Of a stretch of 46,843 nt of DNA, positions 26,773-34,442 are shown in pieces. How positions within the stretch are numbered: position 1 is the first letter of the stretch; each line of letters opens with the position of its first letter. The stretch comes from an uncultured Eubacterium sp. (lineage in GTDB: Bacteria > Bacillota > Clostridia > Peptostreptococcales > Anaerovoracaceae): the NCBI GenBank assembly GCA_937894585.1, contig CALBGO010000112.1, positions 1-46,843 of the forward strand, written 5' to 3'. Under the pieces are notes generated by a model. That model ran no database searches. It saw only the letters and a list, made by a program, of their open reading frames with translations, and was not told the origin of the DNA. Made by a program: the position numbers and the translations under genes.

Positions 26773-27364
26773 AGTCTCCCGGATAAATCATAACTCAAGT
26801 TTAATCGTATTTATTTCACCTTCATTTTATCATAAATCTGCGCCAAGGACATCGGTTTCTTTCTCCTCCCCGTTAAAATTCCGTTCCCCTTCTTTATTGA
26901 ATTTCCTGCCCTGCCTATTCAAATTCCTATTCCGATTATCTGTATAACCTATCGTTCAAACGCAGTTCCCATATAAAAGCGCTAGCCGCCTCTGTCAAAG
27001 ACTTGACCTTTTTGAGTCATACGGAAATTTCAAAAGCCGATATTTCCCATACGCATATATCCTGCGGTGCAGGACTTTTCCCCGGAAATAGCCTCTTACG
27101 ATCCGTCTGTAAGCCGCTGCGGAAAGGCAGTAAAAAAGAGCATCCGACGAGAAAAAATTCCGCCAAAGAAAACATCGCCGCAAAATATCTGCGCAAAATT
27201 GTATCTGTTATTTTGTATATAAATTGTTCATAATTCTTCTGTTTTTAAGCGAAAAATCTCATATTTTCCTATGTTGTACATTATAAAAATATATAAATTG
27301 TATATTTCAAACAGTATAATTTTCACCTATAATAAAAGCATCTTTTTAATGAGGAGGTTCTTAA
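26773..27364. other. Intergenic region between divergent genes
   Basis: 592 bp between the leftward decarboxylase-family gene and the rightward ECF gene. No convincing gene. A small hairpin CCTGCGGTGCAGG followed by ACTTTT lies near 27059-27077. The right third is very AT-rich with several -10-like TATAAT hexamers (27316-27336) but no clear -35. I see no TPP, FMN, cobalamin or T-box consensus ahead of the ECF gene. Confidence 0.4.
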
Positions 27365-27886
27365 ATGACAGAAAGAAACACAAATACAAAAATACTGATT
27401 ATGACAGCGCTGATGGCATCTATGGTGTTTGTCGCAACTTATCTGATCAGAATTCCCAACCCGGCAACCGGCGGATACAGCCATTTGGGAGACTGTATGA
27501 TCTTTCTCGCCGTGGTTATGCTAGGCAGAAAATACGGTGCGGCTGCAGGTGCATTAGGAGGAGCCATGTCGGATCTTTTAGCCGGCGCGGCGATCTATAT
27601 TGTGCCGACTTTAATCATTAAATACATTATGGCATTTATCATGGGCACAATTATGCTCCATGCTCCCGCAAGCAGAAAATCTCAGATTGCAGGCGCTTTT
27701 GCGGGAGGTCTTTTTCAGATTATCGCCTATACCCTTGTAAAAATCGTTATCATCGGAGCAGGACCTGCAATTGCCTCTGTTCCAAATGTCTTTTTACAGA
27801 CATTATTCGGAATTATGATTTTCGGACTGTTGTCCGTTATGCTCGGGAACAGAATTTCTTTACTGACAGGAGGAGAAGCAAAATGA
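27365..27886 (+). CDS. ECF transporter S component
   Basis: 173-aa membrane protein with five to six hydrophobic segments; substrate-binding subunit of an energy-coupling-factor vitamin/cofactor importer. The N-terminal IRIPNPATGGYSHLGDCMIF and GALGGAMSDLLAG are typical of the PF12822-type S components. No ATPase or T subunit is nearby, so it would use a shared ECF module encoded elsewhere. ATG behind GAGGAGG. It overlaps the next gene by 4 nt (ATGA). The substrate is not predictable from sequence alone. Confidence 0.85.
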   Translation: MTERNTNTKILIMTALMASMVFVATYLIRIPNPATGGYSHLGDCMIFLAVVMLGRKYGAAAGALGGAMSDLLAGAAIYIVPTLIIKYIMAFIMGTIMLHAPASRKSQIAGAFAGGLFQIIAYTLVKIVIIGAGPAIASVPNVFLQTLFGIMIFGLLSVMLGNRISLLTGGEAK

Positions 27887-28596
27887 AGAAAATAGACGCT
27901 CATGCACATATCGGTTATATCGGAGGCTGGGCAGATGTGGGAATCACCGGTGAAGAGCTCGTTGCGCAGATGGACCGGTTTGAAATTGAAAAAACAGTCC
28001 TTTGCTGTGAGGATAATGACGCAGTCCTCAATATGATGCATAAGTACCCGAATCGGATATTCGGCGCAGTCTATGTCAATCCTCTGAATCCGGAATCGGT
28101 AAACACTATGGAGTCCCGTATTTTATCGGGTTTTATCGCTGTAAAGCTGAATCCCCTCCGTCATGCCTACTGCGCTGATGCAAAACTTGTATATCCGGTT
28201 ATGGATATTGCTCGAAAGCACGGCGTTCCGGTCTGTATCCACAGCGGTCATCCGCCCTATTCTCTCCCATGGCAGATCGGACTCCTCGCCGAAAACTTTC
28301 CCGATGTTAAAATTCTTATGATTCATATGGGGCACGGACATGGGGTTTACATTGATGCAGCTCTGAAAATGGCAAAAAAATATCCGAACATTTATCTGGA
28401 AATGTCCGGTATGCCTATGCCTTCCAAAATTAAAGAAGCTTATGAAACTATCGGTGAAACCAGAATTATGTTCGGAACCGACACTCCGTTTCACGATCCT
28501 TCTGTTGAATTGCAAAAAGTTCTGGTAAGCGGTGTGGACGACAGCGGAATCAGCCGTATCCTCTACCGCAATGCCGCAAAATTTTTCCGGCTGTAA
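27883..28596 (+). CDS. Amidohydrolase-family metal hydrolase
   Basis: 237-aa TIM-barrel hydrolase (amidohydrolase_2, PF04909 type). Metal-site candidates are H7 and H9 in DAHAHIG, H120 in CIHSGHPP, H148 in MIHMGHGHG and D200 in FGTDTPFHDP. A Lys in IAVKLNPL could be the bridging or structural residue after the fourth strand. It is shorter than most relatives (~280 aa). Overlapping the S component by 4 nt means coupled translation; it probably processes the imported compound. Reaction unknown. Confidence 0.85.
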   Translation: MKKIDAHAHIGYIGGWADVGITGEELVAQMDRFEIEKTVLCCEDNDAVLNMMHKYPNRIFGAVYVNPLNPESVNTMESRILSGFIAVKLNPLRHAYCADAKLVYPVMDIARKHGVPVCIHSGHPPYSLPWQIGLLAENFPDVKILMIHMGHGHGVYIDAALKMAKKYPNIYLEMSGMPMPSKIKEAYETIGETRIMFGTDTPFHDPSVELQKVLVSGVDDSGISRILYRNAAKFFRL

Positions 28597-28797
28597 CAAG
28601 TTTAACAGGTTTAATTACGAAATACCGAATCCGGCGGGACTTGCTGTACCGAGTGAGCTTGGTTTGGCTTGACCAAACTCAGCTGACTTCGCCGAGCTTG
28701 ACTGAATTCGCCGAATTTAACTACGGTCGGGAACGCTAAGCCTTCCCAATCGGGCAATCCTCTGCTGAGCATATTTGCAGACACTGCCGGTTTCCTT
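28597..28797. repeat. Convergent intergenic region with a 2 x 19-bp tandem repeat
   Basis: Between convergent genes. Positions 28683-28701 and 28702-28720 are imperfect tandem copies (CTGACTTCGCCGAGCTTGA / CTGAATTCGCCGAATTTAA). Just before it, GGTTTG...CCAAAC forms a hairpin that may end one or both transcripts. No gene seen. Confidence 0.5.
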
Positions 28798-29775
28798 CTA
28801 TGTTCTGACCTTGCCGATTAGAATTTCCGCAGCAACCGTAATTTCCTTGACACGATCCAATTCTATCGCCTCTTTATCCACATCAAATAAAAGAGGCGTC
28901 ATTTTGACAAGATCTTCGAGTTCTGCGGAGCCGATTGCGGAAGTTCTGCTGACAGTGAAACGATCCGTCACTTCAAAATGTTTCTCAAAATACTCCGAAA
29001 CTTCCTCTCCGGAATATTCGCTGTTTCGGAGAAGGTGTTCTGCCGCCCGTCGAAGCTGCTGCATATGACAAGGCGCCGGAATCACTTTGATAACCGTTCC
29101 TCCGGGTTTTAGAATTCTGCTGAATTCACCATAATTTGCCGGCGTAAAAATATCCAGAATGCAGTCGGCAGTTCCGCTCTTTAGAGGAATATTCGTAATA
29201 TCCGCCACAAGCCACTTTACATTCTCTTTATTTTTTGATGCGATTTTTACGGCATCGGCAGAAATATCAAAGGCAACGCATTGATGGTTCAGCTCCGCCG
29301 CCGTCAGTCGTTCCGCAAGCCGAGAGGAATAAGAACCCTCTCCGCAGCCTGCATCTACCACAACAATCGGTTCTCCTGAGATGCCGTTTTCCTTCTTATC
29401 TCCTGCTGCGGACTTTTCGGAAAATTTTCCAACAGGCTTTTGAGCAGACTTGCTGTCAGTCCCTGGCATCTCACCCTCCGGTCTGTTCCGAAAAGCAGCC
29501 TCCCGCGCTGCCTGCTCCGCCTTTTCACACACCGCATCTATAATATGATCATAATAACCTGCCTGCATAAACCGTGTTCTGCTTGCGAAAAAACTGCTGT
29601 CATATCCCTTCAGCGCTCGGTTTTCCTGAAGGAGATTCACATAGCCCTTTGACGATATGTCAAATCTGTGCTCCTTCTTGCAAACCAACCCGCCGGCATG
29701 AAAGCGAATTTTCTTTTCGCATCGTGGACATTTCAGTAAATTTTTAATTTCGTAAAACTTATCGATCTTATTCAT
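28798..29775 (-). CDS. 23S rRNA (guanine-N1) methyltransferase, RlmA type
   Basis: 325 aa. An N-terminal zinc finger (C16, C19, C32, H36: KCPRC ... LVCKKEH) is followed by the family segment DISSKGYVNLLQ and a class I methyltransferase fold with D141-AGCGEGSYS as the SAM loop. In Gram-positives this family (RlmA-II/TlrB) methylates G748 of 23S rRNA, and some members give tylosin resistance; which base is used here is inference. Residues ~94-134 are a hydrophilic insert absent from typical ~280-aa members. ATG behind GAAGGAAG. Confidence 0.85.
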   Translation of the reverse strand: MNKIDKFYEIKNLLKCPRCEKKIRFHAGGLVCKKEHRFDISSKGYVNLLQENRALKGYDSSFFASRTRFMQAGYYDHIIDAVCEKAEQAAREAAFRNRPEGEMPGTDSKSAQKPVGKFSEKSAAGDKKENGISGEPIVVVDAGCGEGSYSSRLAERLTAAELNHQCVAFDISADAVKIASKNKENVKWLVADITNIPLKSGTADCILDIFTPANYGEFSRILKPGGTVIKVIPAPCHMQQLRRAAEHLLRNSEYSGEEVSEYFEKHFEVTDRFTVSRTSAIGSAELEDLVKMTPLLFDVDKEAIELDRVKEITVAAEILIGKVRT

Positions 29776-29878
29776 CTGATTCTTCCTTCATCCTCCGCAT
29801 TGACACTTTCCCTGCTTTACAAAAACTATTCCGTTTGTCAATTCAGTAAACAAATTCACGCCGAAGCAACGCGTTTCC

Positions 29879-30319
29879 CTTGTCCTCTTGGGACAAGCAC
29901 CATTATACGACTTGCACCTTGCCAATCACTCCGTTCTTGGGGTACAACAGCATAAGGTCTGCTTTGCCAAATCACAGATTTGGAGCAGCACCATTATACG
30001 ACTGTTTCTTTCCAATCGTACTTCGTTTCTCTCGTTCTCTTGGAGAAACAAAGCATAAGGTCTGCCTTGCCAATCGTACTTCGCTCCGCTTGTTCTCTTG
30101 GAGCAGCTCCATTATACGACTTGCACCTTGCCAATCACTCCGTTCTTGGGGTGCAACAGCATAAGGTCTGCTTTGCCAAATCACAGATTTGGAGCAGCAC
30201 CATTATACGACTGTTTCTTTCCAATCGTACTTCGTTTCTCTCGTTCTCTTGGAGAAACAAAGCATAAGGTCTGCCTTGCCAATCGTACTTTGCTCTGCTT
30301 GTTCTCTTGGGGCAGACCA
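29879..30319. repeat. Array of nine covarying hairpin repeats
   Basis: A 209-bp unit occurs twice in tandem (offset 209: 29901/30110 and 29992/30201). Each half resolves into hairpins separated alternately by CATTATACGAC and GCATAAGGT. Stems: 29879-29897, 29912-29947, 29959-29988, 30003-30050, 30062-30106, 30121-30156, 30168-30197, 30212-30259, 30271-30315. The inner stem is always CCAA/TTGG; the outer stems differ but stay complementary (TTGCACC/GGTGCAA, CTGCT/AGCAG, TGTTTCT/AGAAACA, CTGCC/GGCAG). It starts within 5 bp of the cardiolipin synthase stop. Several frames stay open by composition, but none looks like protein. Confidence 0.85.
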
Positions 30320-31870
30320 TTATAATAACGGGCTGACGATTCGCAAGAATGCGTCAAAGAGAAGTCCGAAGAAGTTTCTTCTGCAGTCTTCATGGCGTAT
30401 TTCTTTTGAAATTTCAAAGGTTTCAAGGCAGTCTTTCTTGAGATCCATTACCGCAGAGCTTCCGCACATCAGGGTTGCGCACTCAAAATGCAGATACAGA
30501 CTGCGGTAATCCATATTGATGGTGCCTACTACGCCGATTCTGTCGTCGCAGACAAAGCTCTTGGAATGAATAAATCCCGGTGTATATTCGTAGATTTTTA
30601 CGCCTGCTTTTATCAACGGCTCGTAGTAAGAGCGGGTCAGCCGAAAGACAATTTTCTTATCGGGAATTGCCGGCGTTACAATACGCACATCAACGCCTCG
30701 CTTTGCAGCCAATACCAGTGCAGTCTTCATCTCATTGTCAATAATCAGATACGGTGTGAAAATGTATACATACTCCTCTGCCTGACTGAGTATTTCCAAA
30801 TAAACATTTTCCCCTAAAGATTCGTCATCAAGAGGCGAATCACTATAAGGCTGAACAATTCCGTCTTCGCCGAAAGGCTCCGGGTGATTTTTGTGAGGAC
30901 GAAAGCTCGTATAATCCTCCTCTGTCGGTACAAAAGAATTCCACATATTCAGAAACATCACAGTGAAATTCCAAACAGCATGTCCGGAGAGCCGAATCCC
31001 CGAATCCTTCCAGTGTCCGAACCGTTCCTTCCTGTTGATATACTCATCAGCAAGATTATATCCGCCGGAATAAGCAATACAGCCGTCAATAATCAGAATC
31101 TTCCTGTGATCCCGATTATTGTAAACAAGAGATACAAAAGGCAAAATAGGATTGAACGCCATCACTTTAATCCCCGCTTTCTTCAAAGAGGAAACAAAGT
31201 GCTTCGGCAGGCAGTGAATGCTTCCGATATCATCGTAAATCAGCCTCACATCAAGGCCGGCAGCAGCTTTTTCCTTTAGAATTTCAAAAATGCTGTCCCA
31301 CATTTTTCCTTCCGAAATAATAAAATACTCCAAAAAGATAAAGTGCTCCGCATTCTTCAAATCCGAAAGCATATCTTCAAAAGCGTCGTCTCCCAAAGGA
31401 TAATACCTGGTTCCCGTGCCGCTCCACGCCGGATAAGGTCCCTTCTCCCGAATATAGCCCACTGTATTGAGAAGGCGCGCGGAAGCCTTCCCTGTCAGAT
31501 CATCTTCCTGTGTAAGCTCCGAAAGGTGCCGTTTCTCTATCGGATCTATTTTCCGCTTCAAAGACTTCGACGGTCTTTTATTTCCGAAAAAGATATACAT
31601 AGTAACACCCAGAACAGGCAGCAGACCAACGAGAAGAATCCACCCGATCTTAAAGGCAGGGTTATCGTCACGCCAAATTATAAATAAAGCCATCAGTGCA
31701 GATGCGACACTGAAAATCATAGAAACCCAGGTTCCGTATTCCGTCAGAGCAAGAAGGGTCACAGCAAACCAGCCCACCTGCACCAGAATCAGAAAAACTG
31801 TAACAGTAAGCCTGTTGATAACTTTATTGACGGCTTTGCCCGCCGTCACTTTTACTTCAGATCTTTCCAT
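30320..31870 (-). CDS. cls: Cardiolipin synthase, phospholipase D family
   Basis: 516 aa from the ATG at 31870 (MERSEVKVTAGKAVNK); the frame reaches 42 codons further back, but across the upstream terminator. It joins two phosphatidylglycerols into cardiolipin at the membrane. Two N-terminal hydrophobic segments (~20-60) and a third short one lead into the catalytic part with two HKD motifs: NNRDHRKILIIDG and GFIHSKSFVCDDR. Length and layout match bacterial ClsA-type enzymes. The hairpin array forms its 3' flank. Confidence 0.93.
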   Translation of the reverse strand: MERSEVKVTAGKAVNKVINRLTVTVFLILVQVGWFAVTLLALTEYGTWVSMIFSVASALMALFIIWRDDNPAFKIGWILLVGLLPVLGVTMYIFFGNKRPSKSLKRKIDPIEKRHLSELTQEDDLTGKASARLLNTVGYIREKGPYPAWSGTGTRYYPLGDDAFEDMLSDLKNAEHFIFLEYFIISEGKMWDSIFEILKEKAAAGLDVRLIYDDIGSIHCLPKHFVSSLKKAGIKVMAFNPILPFVSLVYNNRDHRKILIIDGCIAYSGGYNLADEYINRKERFGHWKDSGIRLSGHAVWNFTVMFLNMWNSFVPTEEDYTSFRPHKNHPEPFGEDGIVQPYSDSPLDDESLGENVYLEILSQAEEYVYIFTPYLIIDNEMKTALVLAAKRGVDVRIVTPAIPDKKIVFRLTRSYYEPLIKAGVKIYEYTPGFIHSKSFVCDDRIGVVGTINMDYRSLYLHFECATLMCGSSAVMDLKKDCLETFEISKEIRHEDCRRNFFGLLFDAFLRIVSPLL

Positions 31871-31911
31871 AATCTCGTTCTTCTCCAAATACGCTTTTCT
31901 GTATAAAATCT

Positions 31912-31940
31912 TAAAAGACGGGCTGTAAAGGCCCGCCTTT
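31912..31940 (-). terminator. Terminator between TIGR00300 gene and cls
   Basis: Minus strand GGCGGGC, 7-nt loop, GCCCGTC, then TTTTAAGATTTT. Intrinsic terminator 29 bp past the TIGR00300 stop. Confidence 0.8.
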
Positions 31941-31965
31941 TTCGTAAAACAAATTTCTGTCCGTT

Positions 31966-33066
31966 TTATTTCTCCAAAAGACCAAGACCCTGACATACAT
32001 TGTTCAGGAAATCCTGCACATTGGTTACAATGCCCTTTGCAGAAAGGCTTCCCCGGTCACCCAGCTTGTTCGCAGCAAACTCAGATGTGTCCACCATATA
32101 GAAATACACCGGCCGGATTGTACCGTCAGCGAGTACTCTGTAAGTCGGCGTCATATTTCCTGCAGCAATAGTATGCAGTACAGTCGCCATACCGATTACA
32201 GTCGTTGCCTTTCTTACATGGGAACGAATCGTATCCTGTCCCACATAAGTATGCTCATAGACCTCCGGCAGCGGTCCGTCATCTCTGATGGAACCGTTGA
32301 GAACAAAAGGAACCCCGTTCTTTACACAGGCATAAATGATACCGTCACAAATGCCTTCCTTCTCAATAAACGCCGGAATAGAACCGTGAGTATTGATACA
32401 GTTAATGGTGTCCAAATGATTGTAATGCCCGTCTTCATGGGGAACCTGAGTCCTGATGTCAGTGCCAAGCGCCGTCCTCAGATAGCCGCCTTCAAGATCG
32501 TGGGTTGCCAGAGCGTTTCCTGCCAGAATCGCACTGACATATCCGTTTTCGATAAGCTTTTCGTAGCATTCTCTTGCCTTTGCATCAAAAGAGCAGGCAG
32601 GACCTAAAACCCAGACAATATATCCGTCATGTTCTTTTTCGTACTTCAAAAGCTCCACAAGCTGTTCATAATCATAGCTGAAGCCTGTCTCACGGCTTCT
32701 GCTCTGTCTGAATGCGAAGGTAGCGGCTTTTCCCGCACTTTCTCTCTCAAAGCAGTCTGCATGAACATAGATGCCCTCTTCGCAGTCCTCGGTCCGTCCG
32801 ACAACAACCTGGTCACCCTGTTTCAGATTTCTGAACTCTCTTACATAAATCTTGCCGTTTTCGAAAACAGGAACACAATCCATACGGCTGTCCTCAGCCA
32901 GATACCATTTACCTCCCACTTTGAAATATTCGGGATAAATCGATGTGGCATGAAAATGCTGCGGCGCAGCCTTGTCCACAGGCGCCGCCTCCAGTCTGGC
33001 GTTAGGCGCCTTTACAAATTTTTCCTGCGTGAAATCCGGTTGAATAAATTTTGGTAACTTAAACAT
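31966..33066 (-). CDS. TIGR00300-family protein (ornithine cyclodeaminase-like domain)
   Basis: 366 aa, soluble. The C-terminal two thirds carries WVLGPACSFDAKARE, AILAGNALATHDLEGGYLRTALGTD and the late ATTVIGMATVLHTIAAGNM, a pattern I associate with the TIGR00300/'LOR-SDH conserved region'. That domain is an NAD-dependent ornithine cyclodeaminase in some archaea and in cyanobacterial AgrE/ArgZ. The first ~110 residues hold the LOR/SDH-like region (SIYPEYFKVGGKWYLAEDSRMD). By family it may turn ornithine into proline plus ammonia, but activity of the bacterial stand-alone form is inference. It follows serS by 26 bp. Confidence 0.75.
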   Translation of the reverse strand: MFKLPKFIQPDFTQEKFVKAPNARLEAAPVDKAAPQHFHATSIYPEYFKVGGKWYLAEDSRMDCVPVFENGKIYVREFRNLKQGDQVVVGRTEDCEEGIYVHADCFERESAGKAATFAFRQSRSRETGFSYDYEQLVELLKYEKEHDGYIVWVLGPACSFDAKARECYEKLIENGYVSAILAGNALATHDLEGGYLRTALGTDIRTQVPHEDGHYNHLDTINCINTHGSIPAFIEKEGICDGIIYACVKNGVPFVLNGSIRDDGPLPEVYEHTYVGQDTIRSHVRKATTVIGMATVLHTIAAGNMTPTYRVLADGTIRPVYFYMVDTSEFAANKLGDRGSLSAKGIVTNVQDFLNNVCQGLGLLEK

Positions 33067-33092
33067 ACTTTTCTCTTTTCTATTGTACTCTG

Positions 33093-34364
33093 CTATTTTT
33101 CGATTTTATCTACACCCATATATTTTCTGAGGGCTTCCGGAATCACCACGCTGCCGTCAGCCTGCTGGTAGTTTTCCAGAATTGCAGCGACAGTTCTGCC
33201 TACTGCCAAACCGGAGCCATTTAATGTATGCACGAATTCCGGCTTGCCTTTTTCTCTTCTGAAACGGATTCCTGCTCTTCTTGCCTGGAAATCCTCGAAG
33301 TTACTGCAGGAAGAAATCTCCACATATCTGCCGTAGCTCGGCATCCAGACTTCAATGTCATAAGTCATAGCGCTGGAGAAGCCCAGATCTCCGGAGCTCA
33401 GACGAACCACTCTGTAAGGAATGTCCAAAATCTTTAATACTTCTTCCGCATCGGCTGTCAGCTTTTCCAGCTCATCATAGGAAGTTTCCGGAGCGACAAA
33501 CTTAACCAGCTCTACCTTATTGAACTGATGCTGTCTGATTAAACCTCTGGTATCTCTGCCTGCGGAGCCTGCTTCTGCTCTGAAGCAAGGCGTATACGCG
33601 GTGTAATAAACCGGCAGTTCCGCCTCGTCCATAATTTCATCGGCACGCAGGTTGGTAACAGGCACCTCTGCAGTCGGAATCAGGAAAAAATCCTTCTGAG
33701 GCACATAAAACATATCTTCTTCAAATTTAGGCAGCTGACCTGTACCGGTCATAGCGGCTCTGTTTACCATAAACGGAGGCAGGATTTCCTTATAATCCTG
33801 ATCGATGGTATGCAGGTCCAGCATAAAGTTAATAACCGCTCTTTCCAGTCTTGCACCGAGACCCTTATACACCGTAAATCTTGCGCCGGAAATCTTTGCA
33901 GCTCTTTCAAAATCCAGAATATCCAGATCTTCACCGATGTCCCAGTGTGCTTTCGGCTCAAAATCAAAGCCAGTCGGCTCTTTGAATTTTCTCATTTCCA
34001 CATTATCTGTGTCATCTTTTCCGAACGGTACATCTTTATAAGGTGTATTCGGAACATTAAGAAGCGCGGTACGAAGATTCAGCTCAACTTCAGAAAGCTG
34101 TCCGTCCAGTTCCTTGATTTTTCCGGATAATTCCTTCATCTCCGCCATAATTTCAGTCGTATCTTCACCGGCTTTTTTCAGCTTCGGAATTTCTCTGGAA
34201 ACTGTATTCTGTTTGTTCTTCATAGCCTCTACTTCCGCCAGAAGTTCTCTTCTTTTCTCATCATATTTCTTAACATTTTCAATTCCGAAGTCGCCTTTTC
34301 CTCTGAATTCCACTCTGGTTTTCACGCCTTCAAAATCTTCTCTGATTCTCTTAATATCTAACAT
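33093..34364 (-). CDS. serS: Seryl-tRNA synthetase
   Basis: 423-aa class II aminoacyl-tRNA synthetase. The N-terminal antiparallel coiled coil that grips the long arm of tRNA-Ser spans ~30-100. Motif 2 region CFRAEAGSAGRDTRGLIRQHQFNKVE and motif 3 NGSGLAVGRTVAAILENYQ are intact. No T-box leader fits in the 78 bp before it, so it likely depends on the glutamine synthetase transcript or a weak internal promoter. Confidence 0.98.
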   Translation of the reverse strand: MLDIKRIREDFEGVKTRVEFRGKGDFGIENVKKYDEKRRELLAEVEAMKNKQNTVSREIPKLKKAGEDTTEIMAEMKELSGKIKELDGQLSEVELNLRTALLNVPNTPYKDVPFGKDDTDNVEMRKFKEPTGFDFEPKAHWDIGEDLDILDFERAAKISGARFTVYKGLGARLERAVINFMLDLHTIDQDYKEILPPFMVNRAAMTGTGQLPKFEEDMFYVPQKDFFLIPTAEVPVTNLRADEIMDEAELPVYYTAYTPCFRAEAGSAGRDTRGLIRQHQFNKVELVKFVAPETSYDELEKLTADAEEVLKILDIPYRVVRLSSGDLGFSSAMTYDIEVWMPSYGRYVEISSCSNFEDFQARRAGIRFRREKGKPEFVHTLNGSGLAVGRTVAAILENYQQADGSVVIPEALRKYMGVDKIEK

Positions 34365-34442
34365 ATCGTTCCCTCCTCATATTTATTTCCCTGTCTGTAA
34401 CTTCCGCAGAAAAACTGTCGCAGATACCGCTTTTCAAAATCG

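Noticed and set aside
26995..27183. 62-codon minus-strand ORF in the intergenic region before the ECF gene
   Set aside because: No ribosome site and no recognisable protein pattern.
29879..30319. CRISPR array
   Set aside because: Spacers are the constant part and the palindromic part varies, units alternate in length, and there are no cas genes; this is the opposite of a CRISPR layout.
29880..30426. Overlapping short ORFs through the hairpin array on both strands
   Set aside because: They repeat with the DNA unit, occur in several frames at once and have no ribosome sites; the DNA structure explains them.
34365..34442. T-box leader for serS
   Set aside because: Only 78 bp upstream and no AGGGTGGNACCGCG-type element.
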